Assembly: GCF_012070395.1 (NCBI RefSeq)
Contig: NZ_JAAFYS010000002.1
Coordinates: forward strand, 124,001-188,000
Origin: Pseudoroseicyclus tamaricis
GTDB lineage: Bacteria; Pseudomonadota; Alphaproteobacteria; Rhodobacterales; Rhodobacteraceae
Length of the DNA: 64,000 nucleotides
Reading direction: 5' to 3'
Shown here: piece by piece, positions 1 to 8,867 of the stretch
Position numbering within the stretch: the stretch's first letter is position 1
Layout of the letters: the number at the start of each line of letters is the position of its first letter
Translations under genes and position numbers: made by a program
Notes under the pieces: generated by a model
What the model was told of the DNA's origin: nothing
The model's input: only the letters and a program-made list of their open reading frames with translations
The model's database searches: none

Positions 1-855
1 CTCTCGGGGCTGAGCTTCGTCTGCATGACCGCCATCGTGAAGACGGTGGGCACCGAGGTGCCCGCCGCCGAGGCGAGCTTCCTGCGCTACATCATGGGCG
101 TGCCGCTGCTTCTGCCGATGCTCGGCGCCGTCCGCCGGGCGAAGCTGACGCCGCGGCTCTGGGCGCTGTTCTCGGCGCGGGCGCTCGTCCATTCCGGCGC
201 CGTGATCCTGTGGTTCTTCGCCATCGCCCGCATCCCGCTCGCCGAGGTGACGGCGATGAATTACCTCAACCCGATCTACGTCACCCTCGGCGCGGCGCTG
301 ATCTTCGGCGAACGATTGGCGCTCCGGCGCATCCTCGCGATCGGGGTGGCGCTCATCGGCGTGGTCATCATGCTGCGCCCCGGCTTCCGCGAGCTTGACC
401 CGGGCCATTTCGCGATGCTCGCCGTCTCCGTCTGCTTCGCGGGCAGCTACCTCTTCACCAAGCAGCTGGCGGGGGAGGTGAGCCCGACGGTGATCGTCAC
501 CATGCTGTCGCTGCTGGTGCCCATCTGCCTCTTCCCCTTCGCGCTGGTCGACTGGCAGACACCGAGCCTGACGGAACTGGCCTGGTTCGCCGGCACCGCG
601 GTCTTCGCCACGCTTGGCCACTACTTCATGACGGTCGCCTTCGCGGCAGCGCCGATGACCGTCACCCAGCCCGTCACCTTCCTGCAGCTGGTCTGGGCGA
701 CAACGCTCGGCTGGCTCGCCTTTGGGGAGAGTATCGACAGCTGGGTCGTCATCGGCGCGCTGCTCATCATGGGTGCCATCGGCTATATGACCTTCCGCGA
801 GGCGCAGCTCAAACGCGCCGCCCGCACCCCGCCGCCCGCGGCGACGCGGCGGTGA
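1..855 (+). CDS. EamA/DMT-family transporter, 5' end outside window
   Basis: Integral inner-membrane protein of the drug/metabolite transporter superfamily. The reading frame is open from base 1 and reads LSGLSFVCM before the first in-window ATG at 25, so the true start lies upstream and the gene is partial. About nine hydrophobic segments remain, in two EamA-like halves. Each half has the family-style pattern of a small-residue-rich helix near an ALIFGE (first half) or LAFGES (second half) motif. The substrate cannot be read from the sequence; relatives export amino acids, purines or other metabolites. The C-terminus is a short Arg/Pro-rich tail typical of high-GC alphaproteobacteria. The next gene on the same strand starts 86 bases downstream, behind its own operator-like sequence. 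Confidence 0.85.
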   Translation, partial: LSGLSFVCMTAIVKTVGTEVPAAEASFLRYIMGVPLLLPMLGAVRRAKLTPRLWALFSARALVHSGAVILWFFAIARIPLAEVTAMNYLNPIYVTLGAALIFGERLALRRILAIGVALIGVVIMLRPGFRELDPGHFAMLAVSVCFAGSYLFTKQLAGEVSPTVIVTMLSLLVPICLFPFALVDWQTPSLTELAWFAGTAVFATLGHYFMTVAFAAAPMTVTQPVTFLQLVWATTLGWLAFGESIDSWVVIGALLIMGAIGYMTFREAQLKRAARTPPPAATRR

Positions 856-878
856 CCTGCGGCGGGCTCCGGCCTGCT

Positions 879-892
879 TGACGTTGACGTCA
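879..892. promoter_or_regulatory. Perfect inverted repeat overlapping a TTGACG box
   Basis: TGACGT-TG-ACGTCA is a perfect 6-bp inverted repeat with a 2-base centre. It overlaps TTGACG at 878-883, which resembles a -35 hexamer, and sits about 50 bases before the next start codon. Palindromes of this ACGT-rich type that overlap a -35 box are characteristic of MerR-family operators such as LiuR sites in proteobacteria. That assignment is by resemblance only, and no matching -10 with the long MerR spacer is obvious. Confidence 0.4.
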
Positions 893-941
893 TACTCCCT
901 ACCAGCAAGAGTGCAGAGCGGAATGAGCAGTGGGAGGTGCC

Positions 942-1253
942 ATGGCGCGCATGACCCGGGTGAACCGGTTCACGGTTCCGATCGAGACACGCGAGCGCTT
1001 CGTGGAGCATCTTAGGACTATCCGTGACACGCTGCATGAGTGCCCGGCAGCATACAACGTGAGGTTGATGGAGGCCGCCGATGGTGAGCTGGCGCTGATC
1101 TACGAGCATGTCGGCCCCGACGGCGCCGCGGAATGCGCCCGCTTCCTCGACAGCCGCCACGTGCCGGAGGAGCGGCACGCCGTGATGCTGACGATGAAGG
1201 TCCACATGCAGGTGCGCAGCTATCGCCACATCGGCGGGAGCTCTCCGGGTTAG
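942..1253 (+). CDS. Small antibiotic-biosynthesis-monooxygenase-like (dimeric alpha/beta barrel) protein
   Basis: A 103-residue soluble protein with no signal peptide. The opening VNRFTVPIETRERFVEHLR, a central strand ending LALIYEHVGPDG, and a closing strand LTMKVHMQVRSYRHI match the beta-alpha-beta-beta-alpha-beta layout of ABM/dimeric alpha-beta barrel proteins. No catalytic residues can be named, so the function is unknown. I chose ATG 942 because GGAGGT lies 4 bases upstream; ATG 951 and GTG 930 are alternatives. It has its own upstream region with an operator-like palindrome and is convergent with the transglutaminase gene that ends at 1285. The fold assignment is an inference from pattern only. 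Confidence 0.5.
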   Translation: MARMTRVNRFTVPIETRERFVEHLRTIRDTLHECPAAYNVRLMEAADGELALIYEHVGPDGAAECARFLDSRHVPEERHAVMLTMKVHMQVRSYRHIGGSSPG

Positions 1254-1284
1254 ACCCGGCTGGCCGGGCCCCTTCGCCGGCCGC

Positions 1285-2163
1285 CTATTCCACCGGGATC
1301 ACGTCCACCGCCTGGCTGGAGCCATGCGCGCCGGAGAGGCGGATGGCGCCGCGCACGGGGGCGACGTCGGAGTAGTCGCGCCCGATGGCGACCGTCAGAT
1401 GGTCCCCCCCGACGGCCATGTCGTTGGTCGGGTCGATCTCCACCCAGCCCGTCGCCGCGCCGCACCAGGCGCGCACCCAGGCATGCATGGCATCCGCCCC
1501 CTCAAGTCGCGGCTGTCCCTCTGGCGGCTCGGTGCGCAGGAAGCCCGAGACGTAGCCGGCGGGGATGCCGAGCGAGCGGAGCATGGCGATCATGATATGC
1601 GTGTAGTCCTGGCAGACGCCGCGGCGGCCCTCGAAAGCCTCCTCGAAGGTGGTGCCGACATGCGTCGCCCCCGCCTCGAACGTCATGTGCCCGTGCAGGG
1701 CGCGGCTGACGGCGGCGACGGCTTCCCCCGCGCTGGCGGCATCCGCCGCCGCCTCCGCCGCGAAGGCGGCGATGGCCTTGGGCGCGGCGCCGAGGCGCGG
1801 GGAGGGCGGCAGGAAGTGATGGGGCGAGGCGGCGGTGAGCTGCGGCTGGGCGGCGAGCTCGGCGGCCAGACGGGGCAGGGAGGGCGAGGCATCCAGCCGC
1901 GCCGCCTGCGCCTGCCGCTCGATCCGGGCGCGCAGGGTGAAGGCCACCTTCGCCAGCGGCGCATCGAAGGCCAGCTCCGTCACCCGGTTGTTGAAGAAGT
2001 CCTTGCGCTCCAGCCGCTCGGAAGGGCGGGGGGAGATCTCCAGCCCCGCGGCGATCAGCCTTTGCCCCGGCACGTCTGCCGGGATCATGCGCAGCAGGTG
2101 CCGCCCCCCGGTGGCGGGGCTGTCGTAGTTGTAGGCGATGCGCAGCGTCACGTCGTAGAGCAT
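1285..2163 (-). CDS. Transglutaminase-like cysteine peptidase/ligase (Transglut_N + core)
   Basis: 292 residues. The N-terminal third (about 1-85) is the beta-rich domain usually found in front of bacterial transglutaminase cores. The core follows with the papain-like triad in order: Cys184 in GVCQDYTHIMIAMLRSLGIP, His227 in DAMHAWVRAW and Asp244 in GWVEIDPTND. It has no signal peptide, so it is probably cytoplasmic. It is the last gene of a minus-strand operon and starts 4 bases after the stop of the ATP-grasp/alpha-E gene, implying translational coupling. Relatives in such clusters are proposed to cleave or transfer peptides made by the ATP-grasp ligase; this has not been shown for this gene. 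Confidence 0.9.
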   Translation of the reverse strand: MLYDVTLRIAYNYDSPATGGRHLLRMIPADVPGQRLIAAGLEISPRPSERLERKDFFNNRVTELAFDAPLAKVAFTLRARIERQAQAARLDASPSLPRLAAELAAQPQLTAASPHHFLPPSPRLGAAPKAIAAFAAEAAADAASAGEAVAAVSRALHGHMTFEAGATHVGTTFEEAFEGRRGVCQDYTHIMIAMLRSLGIPAGYVSGFLRTEPPEGQPRLEGADAMHAWVRAWCGAATGWVEIDPTNDMAVGGDHLTVAIGRDYSDVAPVRGAIRLSGAHGSSQAVDVIPVE

Positions 2164-2167
2164 CGGG

Positions 2168-4564
2168 CTACCGGAAGTAGGCTTCGGCGAGGAGGGTGGA
2201 GAGCTGGGCCACCTCCTCGGCGCTGGCGTTGAGGCGCTCCGTCGTCAGCGCCCCCGGCGTCGTGCCCTGCACGGCGGCCTGCGCGTGCAGGAGCGCCCGC
2301 TGGAAGGGGCTGAGCTGGCGGTGCCGCTCGGCCCCCGGCAGGTAGCTGACATGCTCGGCCACCTCGGTCAGCTGGAAGGCGACGGCCCGGGGGTTGAGCG
2401 CATCGAGCGCCAGCAGGTCGAGCACCGTGGCGCGGGTGGGCGCGGCGGCGTAGCGGCGGCGGTGGCTCATGGTGCTGTCGCCCAGCTCGATGGCGAGGTC
2501 CAGCGCGCCGTCCGGCGCCTCCGGGTCGGCAAAGTCGGCCAGCAGGCGGGCAACGGAATGGGCGCGCTCGAGGTCCCGCCCGATGGAGAGGAAGCGCCAG
2601 CCGGAGAAGCGGTACATATTCTCGTGCACGAGGCCGGAGAAGGCGGCGATCATGCGTAGCAGGGTCGAGGCGGCACGGACCGTGCCGTCCCCCGGCTCGG
2701 CGGCGCTGACCTCGCTGAGCGTGCGCTCCAGATCCGTCAGCGCCAGCCAGCCGTCGAGCGAGAAGCGGTCGCGGACATGGGCGGCCGAGCCGATGGCCGA
2801 TTGCAGGACGGGCCCCACGGCATCGTCCAGCCCGGCGGAGAGGGAGACGCCGCGCGCCGCCAGATGCGCCTCCAGCGCCGCGAAGAGCGGACCGTCGGCC
2901 GCGCCCTGCTCGGCGAGCCGGACGTGCCAGGCGCGCCAGAGCCGCACGATCATCTCGGCGCGCTCGATGTAGCGACCGAGCCAGAAGAGGTTGTCGGCGG
3001 CGCGCGAGGGCAGGGCGGAGGGCTGCAGGCGCAGCGGGTCGTCGCCGCTCGCCGGCAGCATCGTCTCCGCCTGCACGGGCTGTTTCGAGACGACCCAGAC
3101 ATCCGCCGCCAGCCCGCCCCGCTGCAGCGCCAGCTCCGCCGGCCGGCTCTCCCGCCCGATGCGGGCATAGCCGCCGGGCATGACCTGCCAGCCGTCCTTC
3201 GTGCGGGCGAGGAAGATGCGCAGCGACATCGGCCGGGGCACCAGACGGCCGCCCTCGAAGGCGGGCGTCGTCGACAGGCTCACCGCCTCCTGGCCCACCA
3301 GCGCGCCGCCCTGCCGCTCGAGCCAGTCCTCGAAATTGCCCTCGGAGCGCGCCGTCTCCGCCGCCGTCTCGCCGGCATCGAAGAGGGCGCGGGTGGAGAG
3401 CGCAGAGGAGACGGTCATTCGCCCGGCATGGCTGCGCACGTAGGCCCGCTCCTCGGCGCCGCCGCACCACCACGTGGCGATGTTGGGCATCCGCAGGGGC
3501 CGGCCGTCGATCAGCTCGGAGATGCGGGGCAGGAAGGCGAGCAGCGCCCGCGTCTCCAGCACGCCGGAGCCGAGGGCGTTGACCATGGAGAGGCCGCCGG
3601 CGCGGAGCGCGGAGACGAGGCCGGGCGTGCCAATGTGGCTGCGCTCGTCCAGCTCCAGCGGGTCGGCCCAGGTGGCGTCGAGCCGCCGCCAGAGGACGGA
3701 GATGGGGCGCAGGCCCGAGACGGTGCGCACCATCAGCTGGCCGCCGCGCACGACCATGTCGTCGCCCTCGAGCAGCGGCACGCCGAGGTAGCGCGCGATA
3801 TAGGCATGCTCGAAATAGGCGGCGTTGGCGGGCCCGGGCGTCATGATCGCCACCCGCCCCTCGGGCCGTCCCTCGGCGGCGCCGCCCATCTCCATCAGCG
3901 CATCGCGGAAGCGGCGGAAGAATCCGGCGAGCCGCTCGACATTGGCGCGGGCGTAATGCTCGGAATAGGCGCGGGCGGTGGCGATGCGGTTCTCCAGCGC
4001 GAAACCGGCGCCGGAGGGGGCCTGGCAGCGGTCGCCGAGCACCCACCACGCCCCGCCGGGGCCGCGGCCGATATCGAAGGCGACGTAGTGCAAGTAATGG
4101 CCGGAGCGCGGCTGCACGCCGACCATGGGGCGGAGCCACTCGGGGTTGCCCGCGACGAGCGCCGGGGGCAGGTGCCCGCCGGCCACCAGCCGGCCCGGCC
4201 CATAGAGATCGGCCATGACCTTCTCCAGCAGGTCGGCCCGCTCGGTGAGGGCGGCGGCGATCTCCTCCCACTCGGCGCGGTCGATCAGCACCGGCATGTG
4301 GCTCATCGGCCAGTCGCGGGTGGTGGAGCTTTCCTGCTCGTACTGCCGGTAGAAGACCCCGGCGTCGCTGAGGTAGCGATCCGCCGCCGCGTGGCGCCCC
4401 GCCAGCTCCTCCGGCGTCATGGCGGAGAGGGCGGCGATCAGGTCGCCCCAGGCGGCGCGGGGGCGGCCGTCCTCGCCGATCAGCTCGTCAGGGACGCCCT
4501 TGAGCGGCTGGTAGCCTTCCAGCAGCGCCCGCCGGCCCGGCGTGGCCCTCGCGTCACGCGTCAT
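2168..4564 (-). CDS. Circularly permuted ATP-grasp ligase fused to an alpha-E domain
   Basis: 798 residues. About residues 1-480 are a circularly permuted type 2 ATP-grasp domain (the former DUF404/DUF407). Recognisable stretches are LLEGYQPLKGVPDEL, VGVQPRSGHYLHYVAFDIG, ALGSGVLETRALLAFLP and VMPGGYARIG. From about 490 onward is an all-helical alpha-E (DUF403) domain, opening with LPSRAADNLFWLGRYIERAE and containing NMYRFSGWRFLSIGRDLERA. In many genomes these two domains are separate neighbouring genes; here they are fused. By family, the ATP-grasp domain forms an amide bond using ATP, and alpha-E is thought to be its partner. The substrate is unknown. The gene lies between the DUF2126 gene and the small transglutaminase in one operon. 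Confidence 0.92.
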   Translation of the reverse strand: MTRDARATPGRRALLEGYQPLKGVPDELIGEDGRPRAAWGDLIAALSAMTPEELAGRHAAADRYLSDAGVFYRQYEQESSTTRDWPMSHMPVLIDRAEWEEIAAALTERADLLEKVMADLYGPGRLVAGGHLPPALVAGNPEWLRPMVGVQPRSGHYLHYVAFDIGRGPGGAWWVLGDRCQAPSGAGFALENRIATARAYSEHYARANVERLAGFFRRFRDALMEMGGAAEGRPEGRVAIMTPGPANAAYFEHAYIARYLGVPLLEGDDMVVRGGQLMVRTVSGLRPISVLWRRLDATWADPLELDERSHIGTPGLVSALRAGGLSMVNALGSGVLETRALLAFLPRISELIDGRPLRMPNIATWWCGGAEERAYVRSHAGRMTVSSALSTRALFDAGETAAETARSEGNFEDWLERQGGALVGQEAVSLSTTPAFEGGRLVPRPMSLRIFLARTKDGWQVMPGGYARIGRESRPAELALQRGGLAADVWVVSKQPVQAETMLPASGDDPLRLQPSALPSRAADNLFWLGRYIERAEMIVRLWRAWHVRLAEQGAADGPLFAALEAHLAARGVSLSAGLDDAVGPVLQSAIGSAAHVRDRFSLDGWLALTDLERTLSEVSAAEPGDGTVRAASTLLRMIAAFSGLVHENMYRFSGWRFLSIGRDLERAHSVARLLADFADPEAPDGALDLAIELGDSTMSHRRRYAAAPTRATVLDLLALDALNPRAVAFQLTEVAEHVSYLPGAERHRQLSPFQRALLHAQAAVQGTTPGALTTERLNASAEEVAQLSTLLAEAYFR

Positions 4565-4570
4565 GGCTGC

Positions 4571-4601
4571 CGCTCGCCGCTCCCTCGCGGGCGCGTCTCG
4601 C
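4571..4601. repeat. 31-bp intergenic element, copy 1
   Basis: These 31 bases lie in the 88-base gap between the DUF2126 gene and the ATP-grasp/alpha-E gene. The reverse complement matches 17019-17049 at 30 of 31 positions. Its ends are CGCTCGCCGC and GCGTCTCGC. Both copies lie in gaps between minus-strand genes, but in opposite orientation relative to transcription. Confidence 0.7.
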
Positions 4602-4652
4602 TCCGCGCGCGGGTGCCGGCCTCCTGCCGTTGCGGCGTCGTCTCCGGCATCG

Positions 4653-7600
4653 TCAACTCCACAGGCCCGGCGGGCGGCGCAGATCCAGCGTCATCGGGAA
4701 CTCGCCATGCGGGTGCTCCTCCGGCGGCCGGTAGGCCTTGGCGGTGCCGCCATGCGCCTCGAAGCGGGCGAGGCGGCGGGCCTCGGCCTCGTAGGAGTTG
4801 ACCGGGAAGGTTTCGTAATTGCGCCCGCCGGGGTGGGCGACGTGGTAGGTGCAGCCCGCCAGCGCCCGGCCCGACCAGGTGTCGAAGATGTCGAAGGTCA
4901 GCGGCGCATCGACGGGCAGCACCGGGTGCAGCGCCATCGACGGCTGCCACGCCTTAAAGCGCACGCCGCCCACGGCGACGCCGTTGGAGAGGCCGGTCAG
5001 CGGCACCGCGCGGCCGTTCACCGCGACGATGTAGCGGGCGGGGTCGGCGCCCGTCAGCTTCACCTGCAGCCGCTCGGTCGAGCTGTCGGTATAGCGCACC
5101 GTGCCGCCGATGGCGCCGGTCTCGCCGAGGACATGCCAGGGCTCCAGCGCCTGACGCAACTCGAGGTGGACTCCTTCCGCCTCGATCTCGCCGCAGAAGG
5201 GGAAGCGGAACTCGGCCTGGGCCTCGAACCACTCCTCGCGCATCTCGAAGCCGTGCTCGCGCAGGTCGGCCAGCACCTCGCGGAAATCGGCCCAGAGCAT
5301 CTCGGGCAGCATGAAGCGGTCATGCAGCGCCGTGCCCCAGCGGATGAGCGGGCCGGTGGCCGGCGCATCCCAGAAGCGGGCGATAAGGGCGCGGATGAGG
5401 AGCTGCTGGGCGAGGGACATGCGCGGCTCGGGCGGCATCTCGAAGCCGCGGAACTCGACGAGGCCGAGTCGCCCGGTGGGGCCGTCGGGGGAGTAGAGCT
5501 TGTCGATGCAGATCTCGGCGCGGTGGGTGTTGCCGGTGACGTCCGTCAGGATGTTGCGCAGCAGGCGGTCGGTCAGCCAGGGCAGGGGGGCCAGCCCCTC
5601 TCCCGGGCTCGGCATCTGGTTCAGCGCGATCTCCAGCTCGTAGAGGCTGTCGTGCCGCGCCTCGTCGATCCGCGGCGCCTGGGAGGTCGGCCCGACGAAG
5701 AGGCCGGAGAAGAGGTAGGAGAGCGAGGGGTGCCGGTTCCAGTGCAGGATCAGCGAGCGGAGGAGATCCGGCCGGCGCAGGAAGGGCGAATCCTGAGGCG
5801 TGACGCCGCCGACCACCACGTGGTTGCCGCCGCCGGTGCCGGTATGCTTGCCGTCGATCATGAACTTGTCGGCGCCGAGGCGGCATTGCCGCGCCTCCTC
5901 GTAGACGGCCTCCGTCACCTCGACGCAGCCGGCCCAGTCTTCGGCCGGGTGGATGTTCACCTCCAGCACGCCCGGGTCGGGAGCGACGCGTATGACGTTG
6001 ATCCGGGGGTCGAAGGGCGGGGCGTAGCCCTCAATATGCACCGGCAGGCCGAGGCGCTCGGCCGCGCCTTCGGCGGCGGCGACGAGCTCCAGGTAATCGT
6101 CCACCTTCTCGACCGGGGGCATGAAGACGCAGAGCCGGCCGCCCCGCGGCTCGACCGAGAGGGCGGTGCGGACATGCCCGTCGATGTCAGGGGCGAGCGT
6201 CTGGCCCGGCTGCGCCTCCTGCGGCTCGGACGGGGTGAAGCTGGCCACGGGCTGGCCGCGGCGGGCCTGCGCCTCGGCGGGGACGTCGTGATAATCGGGC
6301 AGGGGGCCGAGATCCTGCATCGTATCGGCGGGGTTGGTGTAGGGGTAGCGCGAGGCCGGCAGCCACGGCAGGGAGCTGAGCGGAATGCGATAGCCGAGGG
6401 CGCTGTCGCCCGGCACGAGGAAGAGCTTGCCGCGCCGGAACTTCCAGACCTCCGACAGCCAGCCGCCGGAGCGCGCCTTCGTCTGCCAGCGCTGGACGGG
6501 CAGGACGTAGCCGACCGGCTCCGTCAGGCCACGCTCGAAGACCTTCGCCATGCGGTGGCGCTCTTCGGGGTTCTCCAGCTTGCTGTTCTCGGGCGTGACG
6601 TTGGCCGGCAGCTCGGCTTCCTTGAGCAGCCAGTGCGCCGGGTCCTCGTAGGCGGCGGCGATCGTCTCATCCGGCACGCCGAGCTCTTCGGCGATGGCAG
6701 CGGTGAGGCGGCCGGCGTCATCGGGGGTGACCTCGCGGGCCTCCGTCTCCTCGGCGATGAGATCGGGGTTGCGCCAGATCGGCACGCCGTCCTTTCGCCA
6801 GTAGAGGCTGAACGTCCAGCGTGGCAGCGTCTCGCCCGGGTACCACTTGCCCTGCCCGTAGTGGAGGAAGCCGCCGGGCGCAAAGCGGGCCTGCAGGCGG
6901 CGGATCAGCTGGTCCGCCGCGGCCCGCTTGTCGGGGCCGGTGGCATCCTCGTTCCACTGCGGGCTCTCGAAATCGTCGATGGAGACGAAGGTCGGCTCGC
7001 CGCCCATCGTCAGCCGCACGTCGCCGTCCTTCAGCGCCGCGTCGACCTTGCGGCCGAGCGTGTCGAGCGCCGCCCAGCTCTCCTCCGAGAAGGGCTTGGT
7101 GATGCGCGGGTGCTCGGCGACGCGGTCGACCGTCATGTCGAAGGCGAAGTCCACCTCCGCCGCCGTCGCCATGCCGGAGATGGGCGCGGCGTTGCGGTAA
7201 TGCGGCGTCGCGGCCAGCGGGATGTGGCTCTCGCCGGTCAGCAGACCGGAGGTCGGGTCGAGACCCACCCAGCCGGCGCCGGGCAGGTAGACCTCCGCCC
7301 AGGCGTGCAGGTCGGTGAAGTCATGATCCGTCCCCGAGGGGCCGTCGAGCGCCTCGACGTCGGGCTTCAGCTGGATGAGGTAGCCGGAGACGAAGCGCGC
7401 CGCGAAGCCGAGCTGGCGCAGGATCTGCACCAGCAGCCAGGAGCTGTCGCGGCAGGAGCCGGTGCCCCGCTCCAGCGTCTCCTCCGGCGTCTGCACGCCG
7501 GGCTCCATGCGGATGACGTAGCCGACGTGGTTGGCGACCAGCTGGTTGAGCTCGACGATGAAGTCGGTGACCGGGCGCTTGCGCCGGTCGACCCGCTTCA

Positions 7601-7991
7601 TGAAATCGCGCAGCAGCGGCCCGGATTTCTCGGGGCGGCGGTAGATCACCAGGTCGGGCGCGATGTCGGCGTGGTAGTTGAAGGGGAAGTCCTTCGCGTC
7701 GTCTTCCACGAAGAAGTCGAAGGGGTTGTAGACGGACATATCCGCCACCAGCCCCACCTCGATGCGGAACTCGCGTACCGGCTCGGGGAAGACGAAGCGC
7801 GCCTGCCAGTTGCCGTAGGGATCCTGCTGGTGATTGACGAAGTGGTCCTCTGGCGTGACCTTCAGGCTGTGCGAGATCACCCGCGTGCGGCTGTGCGGGG
7901 CCGGGCGCAGACGGATGATCTGCGGGCCCAGCGTCACCGGCCGGTCGTACTTGTAGTGGGTCAGGTGGGTGATCGCCGCCTTGATCGCCAT
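4653..7991 (-). CDS. Large transglutaminase/DUF2126 protein
   Basis: 1112 residues from the chosen ATG at 7991 ([20 protein letters not shown]), a typical start for the family. An upstream in-frame ATG at 8045 would add 18 unlikely residues. Residues about 1-95 form the beta-rich Transglut_N domain. About 160-255 form the core, with the triad Cys180 ([10 protein letters not shown]), His229 (TDLHAWAEV) and Asp245 ([10 protein letters not shown]). The remaining 850 residues match the DUF2126 extension, which carries stretches such as [15 protein letters not shown] and [13 protein letters not shown]. No membrane segment or signal peptide is seen. It is the first gene of the minus-strand operon with the ATP-grasp/alpha-E fusion and the small transglutaminase. 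The biochemical role is unknown; proposed roles centre on peptide synthesis or crosslinking. Confidence 0.92.
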   Translation of the reverse strand: MAIKAAITHLTHYKYDRPVTLGPQIIRLRPAPHSRTRVISHSLKVTPEDHFVNHQQDPYGNWQARFVFPEPVREFRIEVGLVADMSVYNPFDFFVEDDAKDFPFNYHADIAPDLVIYRRPEKSGPLLRDFMKRVDRRKRPVTDFIVELNQLVANHVGYVIRMEPGVQTPEETLERGTGSCRDSSWLLVQILRQLGFAARFVSGYLIQLKPDVEALDGPSGTDHDFTDLHAWAEVYLPGAGWVGLDPTSGLLTGESHIPLAATPHYRNAAPISGMATAAEVDFAFDMTVDRVAEHPRITKPFSEESWAALDTLGRKVDAALKDGDVRLTMGGEPTFVSIDDFESPQWNEDATGPDKRAAADQLIRRLQARFAPGGFLHYGQGKWYPGETLPRWTFSLYWRKDGVPIWRNPDLIAEETEAREVTPDDAGRLTAAIAEELGVPDETIAAAYEDPAHWLLKEAELPANVTPENSKLENPEERHRMAKVFERGLTEPVGYVLPVQRWQTKARSGGWLSEVWKFRRGKLFLVPGDSALGYRIPLSSLPWLPASRYPYTNPADTMQDLGPLPDYHDVPAEAQARRGQPVASFTPSEPQEAQPGQTLAPDIDGHVRTALSVEPRGGRLCVFMPPVEKVDDYLELVAAAEGAAERLGLPVHIEGYAPPFDPRINVIRVAPDPGVLEVNIHPAEDWAGCVEVTEAVYEEARQCRLGADKFMIDGKHTGTGGGNHVVVGGVTPQDSPFLRRPDLLRSLILHWNRHPSLSYLFSGLFVGPTSQAPRIDEARHDSLYELEIALNQMPSPGEGLAPLPWLTDRLLRNILTDVTGNTHRAEICIDKLYSPDGPTGRLGLVEFRGFEMPPEPRMSLAQQLLIRALIARFWDAPATGPLIRWGTALHDRFMLPEMLWADFREVLADLREHGFEMREEWFEAQAEFRFPFCGEIEAEGVHLELRQALEPWHVLGETGAIGGTVRYTDSSTERLQVKLTGADPARYIVAVNGRAVPLTGLSNGVAVGGVRFKAWQPSMALHPVLPVDAPLTFDIFDTWSGRALAGCTYHVAHPGGRNYETFPVNSYEAEARRLARFEAHGGTAKAYRPPEEHPHGEFPMTLDLRRPPGLWS

Positions 7992-8111
7992 GAAATTCGT
8001 CCTCGCCTTGCTGCCCCTTACGTTCCACGGCTGGCCGCCGGGCACAAACCCCGGCGGGGCCGCCCGGGCGGATCGGCGGCCAAGCGTTGCCGCGCTGCCG
8101 GTTTTTGCGGC

Positions 8112-8717
8112 TCAGACGGCGGGCTCGCCGCCCAGCCGTTCCCACAGCGCCAGCTCTCGCGCGCCCTTCTTCTTCAGCCGCGCCACCATGCCCGCCTTCA
8201 GCGACAGGTCCATCCGCGGGGAGACATTGGCGGGAGGCACCTCGATCCGCTGGCCGAGCCGCTCCTCGAGGAAGGCGTGGAGGCGGTCCATCTCGTCGTA
8301 GCGGAAGAGGTGGTCGACGGCGACGTCCTCGCCATCGTTGACCATGTCCCACTGGGTGCCGACGTCGGCCGGGGGCGGGCGTTTCTCCCGGCACCAGGCA
8401 TCGACGAAGTCGTCGAAGCTCATCCCGGCGGTGGAATTCGGCCGCTCCGGCGGCTGGCGGTAGCGATACCACGAGCCGAGGCACGAGAGCGGCTCGCGGA
8501 TGACGGCAACCGTCTCCGGCGGGGGAATGTCGCTGACCTTGAGGAGCGGCAGGATACGGCGGCGGTAGCGGTAGAGCGTCATGTGCTTGAGCCGCGGCGG
8601 GTTGCGCAGCAGCATGTCGGCGCGGGGGCCGAGCGCCGCCTCCAGCGCCGTCGTCCCCGTCTTCGGCACCGCGAGGATCGCCAACCCCGCCCCGGTGAAC
8701 ACCATCATTTCGCTCAC
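8112..8717 (-). CDS. Small sulfotransferase-like protein
   Basis: 201 residues. Near the N-terminus LAILAVPKTGTTALEAAL (PKTGTT at about 18-23) is the 5'-phosphosulfate-binding loop of PAPS-dependent sulfotransferases. VAVIREPLSCLGSWYRYR at about 90-107 matches the 3'-phosphate-binding region. The protein is shorter than most characterised sulfotransferases (around 300 residues), so it may be a compact family found in marine alphaproteobacteria. The acceptor is unknown. It lies 120 bases upstream of the DUF2126 operon on the same strand and may be transcribed with it. The start ATG is followed by a divergent recA promoter region. Confidence 0.75.
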   Translation of the reverse strand: MSEMMVFTGAGLAILAVPKTGTTALEAALGPRADMLLRNPPRLKHMTLYRYRRRILPLLKVSDIPPPETVAVIREPLSCLGSWYRYRQPPERPNSTAGMSFDDFVDAWCREKRPPPADVGTQWDMVNDGEDVAVDHLFRYDEMDRLHAFLEERLGQRIEVPPANVSPRMDLSLKAGMVARLKKKGARELALWERLGGEPAV

Positions 8718-8767
8718 GCTCCCGAAGCGCGCGGTTCAAGCCCGCACGCCATTAACCTATTTTATTC

Positions 8768-8796
8768 TTGCTTCGTTCTCCATTTGGTCTCATAAA
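8768..8796 (+). promoter_or_regulatory. Probable recA promoter
   Basis: TTGCTT at 8768-8773 and CATAAA at 8791-8796 are separated by 17 bases, the ideal spacing for a housekeeping sigma factor. This sits in a locally AT-rich patch that is unusual for this window. The LexA box begins 6 bases downstream, where a bound repressor would block transcription initiation. Confidence 0.6.
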
Positions 8797-8801
8797 GTGG
8801 A

Positions 8802-8816
8802 GAACACCCGGTGAAC
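8802..8816 (+). promoter_or_regulatory. LexA (SOS) box of recA
   Basis: GAAC-ACCCGGT-GAAC is the exact GAAC-N7-GAAC direct repeat (GTTC-N7-GTTC on the other strand). This is the established LexA-binding motif of alphaproteobacteria. It overlaps the expected transcription start of recA, so recA is very likely DNA-damage inducible here. Confidence 0.88.
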
Positions 8817-8867
8817 ACGTTGGGCAATTGCCGGGGGTAGGGCAACATGATTTAAGGGAACAGGGCA

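Noticed and set aside
1324-2232. Plus-strand open frame opposite the small transglutaminase
   Set aside because: Its translation is Gly/Arg/Ala rich without motifs, while the minus strand has a full catalytic triad.
4542-8795. Plus-strand open frame of more than 1400 codons
   Set aside because: It lies antisense to the DUF2126 gene and is rich in Arg, Ala, Gly, His and Leu with no recognisable domain. Strong GC bias at codon position three removes stops from the complementary frame.
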